This document shows positions 14,036-14,308 of a DNA stretch of 14,308 bases, piece by piece. The position numbers and the translations under genes are program-made. Positions within the stretch are counted from its first letter, which is position 1. Each line of letters opens with the position of its first letter. Source of the stretch: Rhodobacteraceae bacterium UBA6273 (GTDB lineage: Bacteria > Pseudomonadota > Alphaproteobacteria > Rhodobacterales > Rhodobacteraceae). The stretch is from contig DJUV01000024.1 in assembly GCA_002440625.1 (NCBI GenBank), positions 1 through 14,308 on the forward strand, written 5' to 3'. The notes below the pieces were generated by a model that worked only from the letters and a program-made list of their open reading frames with translations, was not told where the DNA came from and did not search any database.

Positions 14036-14308
14036 ATGTCCTGGACCGACGAGCGCGTCGAGACCTTGAAGAAAATGTGGGCCGATGGCCAGTCGGCGAG
14101 CCAGATCGCCAAGGAACTGGGCGGCGTGACCCGCAATGCGGTGATCGGCAAAGTCCACCGGCTGGGCCTGTCGAACCGTGTTGGCGCCGCGCCGGAACCC
14201 GCGCCCAAGGCCAAGGCCGCCGAACCGGCGCCGAAAGCCGCCGAAGCGCGCCCCGCCACGGCGAAGCCCGCAGCCGCGAACACCGCACCCCGCGCCGCCG
14301 AAAAGCCT
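14036..14308 (+). CDS. gcrA: GcrA cell-cycle regulator (5' part; continues past window)
   Basis: GcrA is an alphaproteobacterial transcription factor that works with sigma-70 RNA polymerase and CcrM methylation to time cell-cycle genes. The start MSWTDERVETLKKMWADGQS followed by ASQIAKELGGVTRNAVIGKV and HRLGLS is its almost invariant N-terminal helix-turn-helix DNA-binding domain (about 1-47). After that an Ala/Pro/Lys-rich linker begins (PAPKAKAAEPAPKAAEARPA) and stays open to the window edge, as expected; the C-terminal polymerase-binding domain is outside. GAGG lies 8 nt before the ATG. 91 codons are visible. It diverges from argD. Confidence 0.96.
   Translation, partial: MSWTDERVETLKKMWADGQSASQIAKELGGVTRNAVIGKVHRLGLSNRVGAAPEPAPKAKAAEPAPKAAEARPATAKPAAANTAPRAAEKP

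Overview
The window is GC-rich chromosomal DNA from an alphaproteobacterium, almost certainly of the Rhodobacteraceae/Paracoccaceae group. The evidence is a GcrA-type cell-cycle regulator at the right edge next to argD-argF, a DUF1127 protein, an alphaproteobacterial-style L28 protein, a PCuAC remnant, and short G-rich intergenic elements carrying GAAAATAC that I recall as common in this group (memory, not searched). It contains no rRNA, tRNA, CRISPR array, insertion sequence or phage gene that I can support. Most of it is ordinary housekeeping and metabolic chromosome.

Layout. (1) 1-833: the 3' part of an acylphosphatase gene runs into a convergent Lrp/AsnC regulator, which diverges from a leucine-dehydrogenase-like amino acid dehydrogenase. 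The shared 133-bp promoter region has an exact direct repeat and a dyad. (2) 834-3098: the dehydrogenase, two GC-rich hairpins, a small exported cysteine-containing protein and a CobB-type sirtuin that ends at a classical terminator. (3) 3097-4367, minus strand: a PiuC/P4H-like 2-oxoglutarate/Fe(II) dioxygenase, the decayed remains of a PCuAC copper chaperone gene (frameshifted in a homopolymer and lacking its 5' half), and rpmB with its promoter and terminator. (4) 4531-7395: a LysR regulator diverges from a DUF1127 gene followed by a three-gene cobalt-type nitrile hydratase cluster (alpha, beta, P14K-like activator). The three nitrile hydratase genes are joined by ATGA overlaps. (5) 7414-10925: a MeaB-type GTPase and, divergent from it, the HrpB DEAH helicase. 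(6) 10929-13679, minus strand: a DUF1993 protein and the arginine biosynthesis pair argD-argF. (7) 13680-14308: a 356-bp intergenic region with several dyads and the 5' part of gcrA.

How the genes work together. Lrp with the dehydrogenase suggests regulated branched-chain amino acid catabolism. The nitrile hydratase subunits and activator form a complete Co-type enzyme module that would turn nitriles into amides, but no amidase or cobalt transporter lies beside it in this window. ArgD and ArgF catalyse two steps of ornithine/citrulline synthesis from a common transcript. I see no convincing undescribed multi-gene system. The points most worth a second look are the PCuAC relic, the amidase-less nitrile hydratase cluster behind DUF1127, the repeated GAAAATAC/G-hairpin elements, and the dyads in the lrp, lysR and gcrA control regions.
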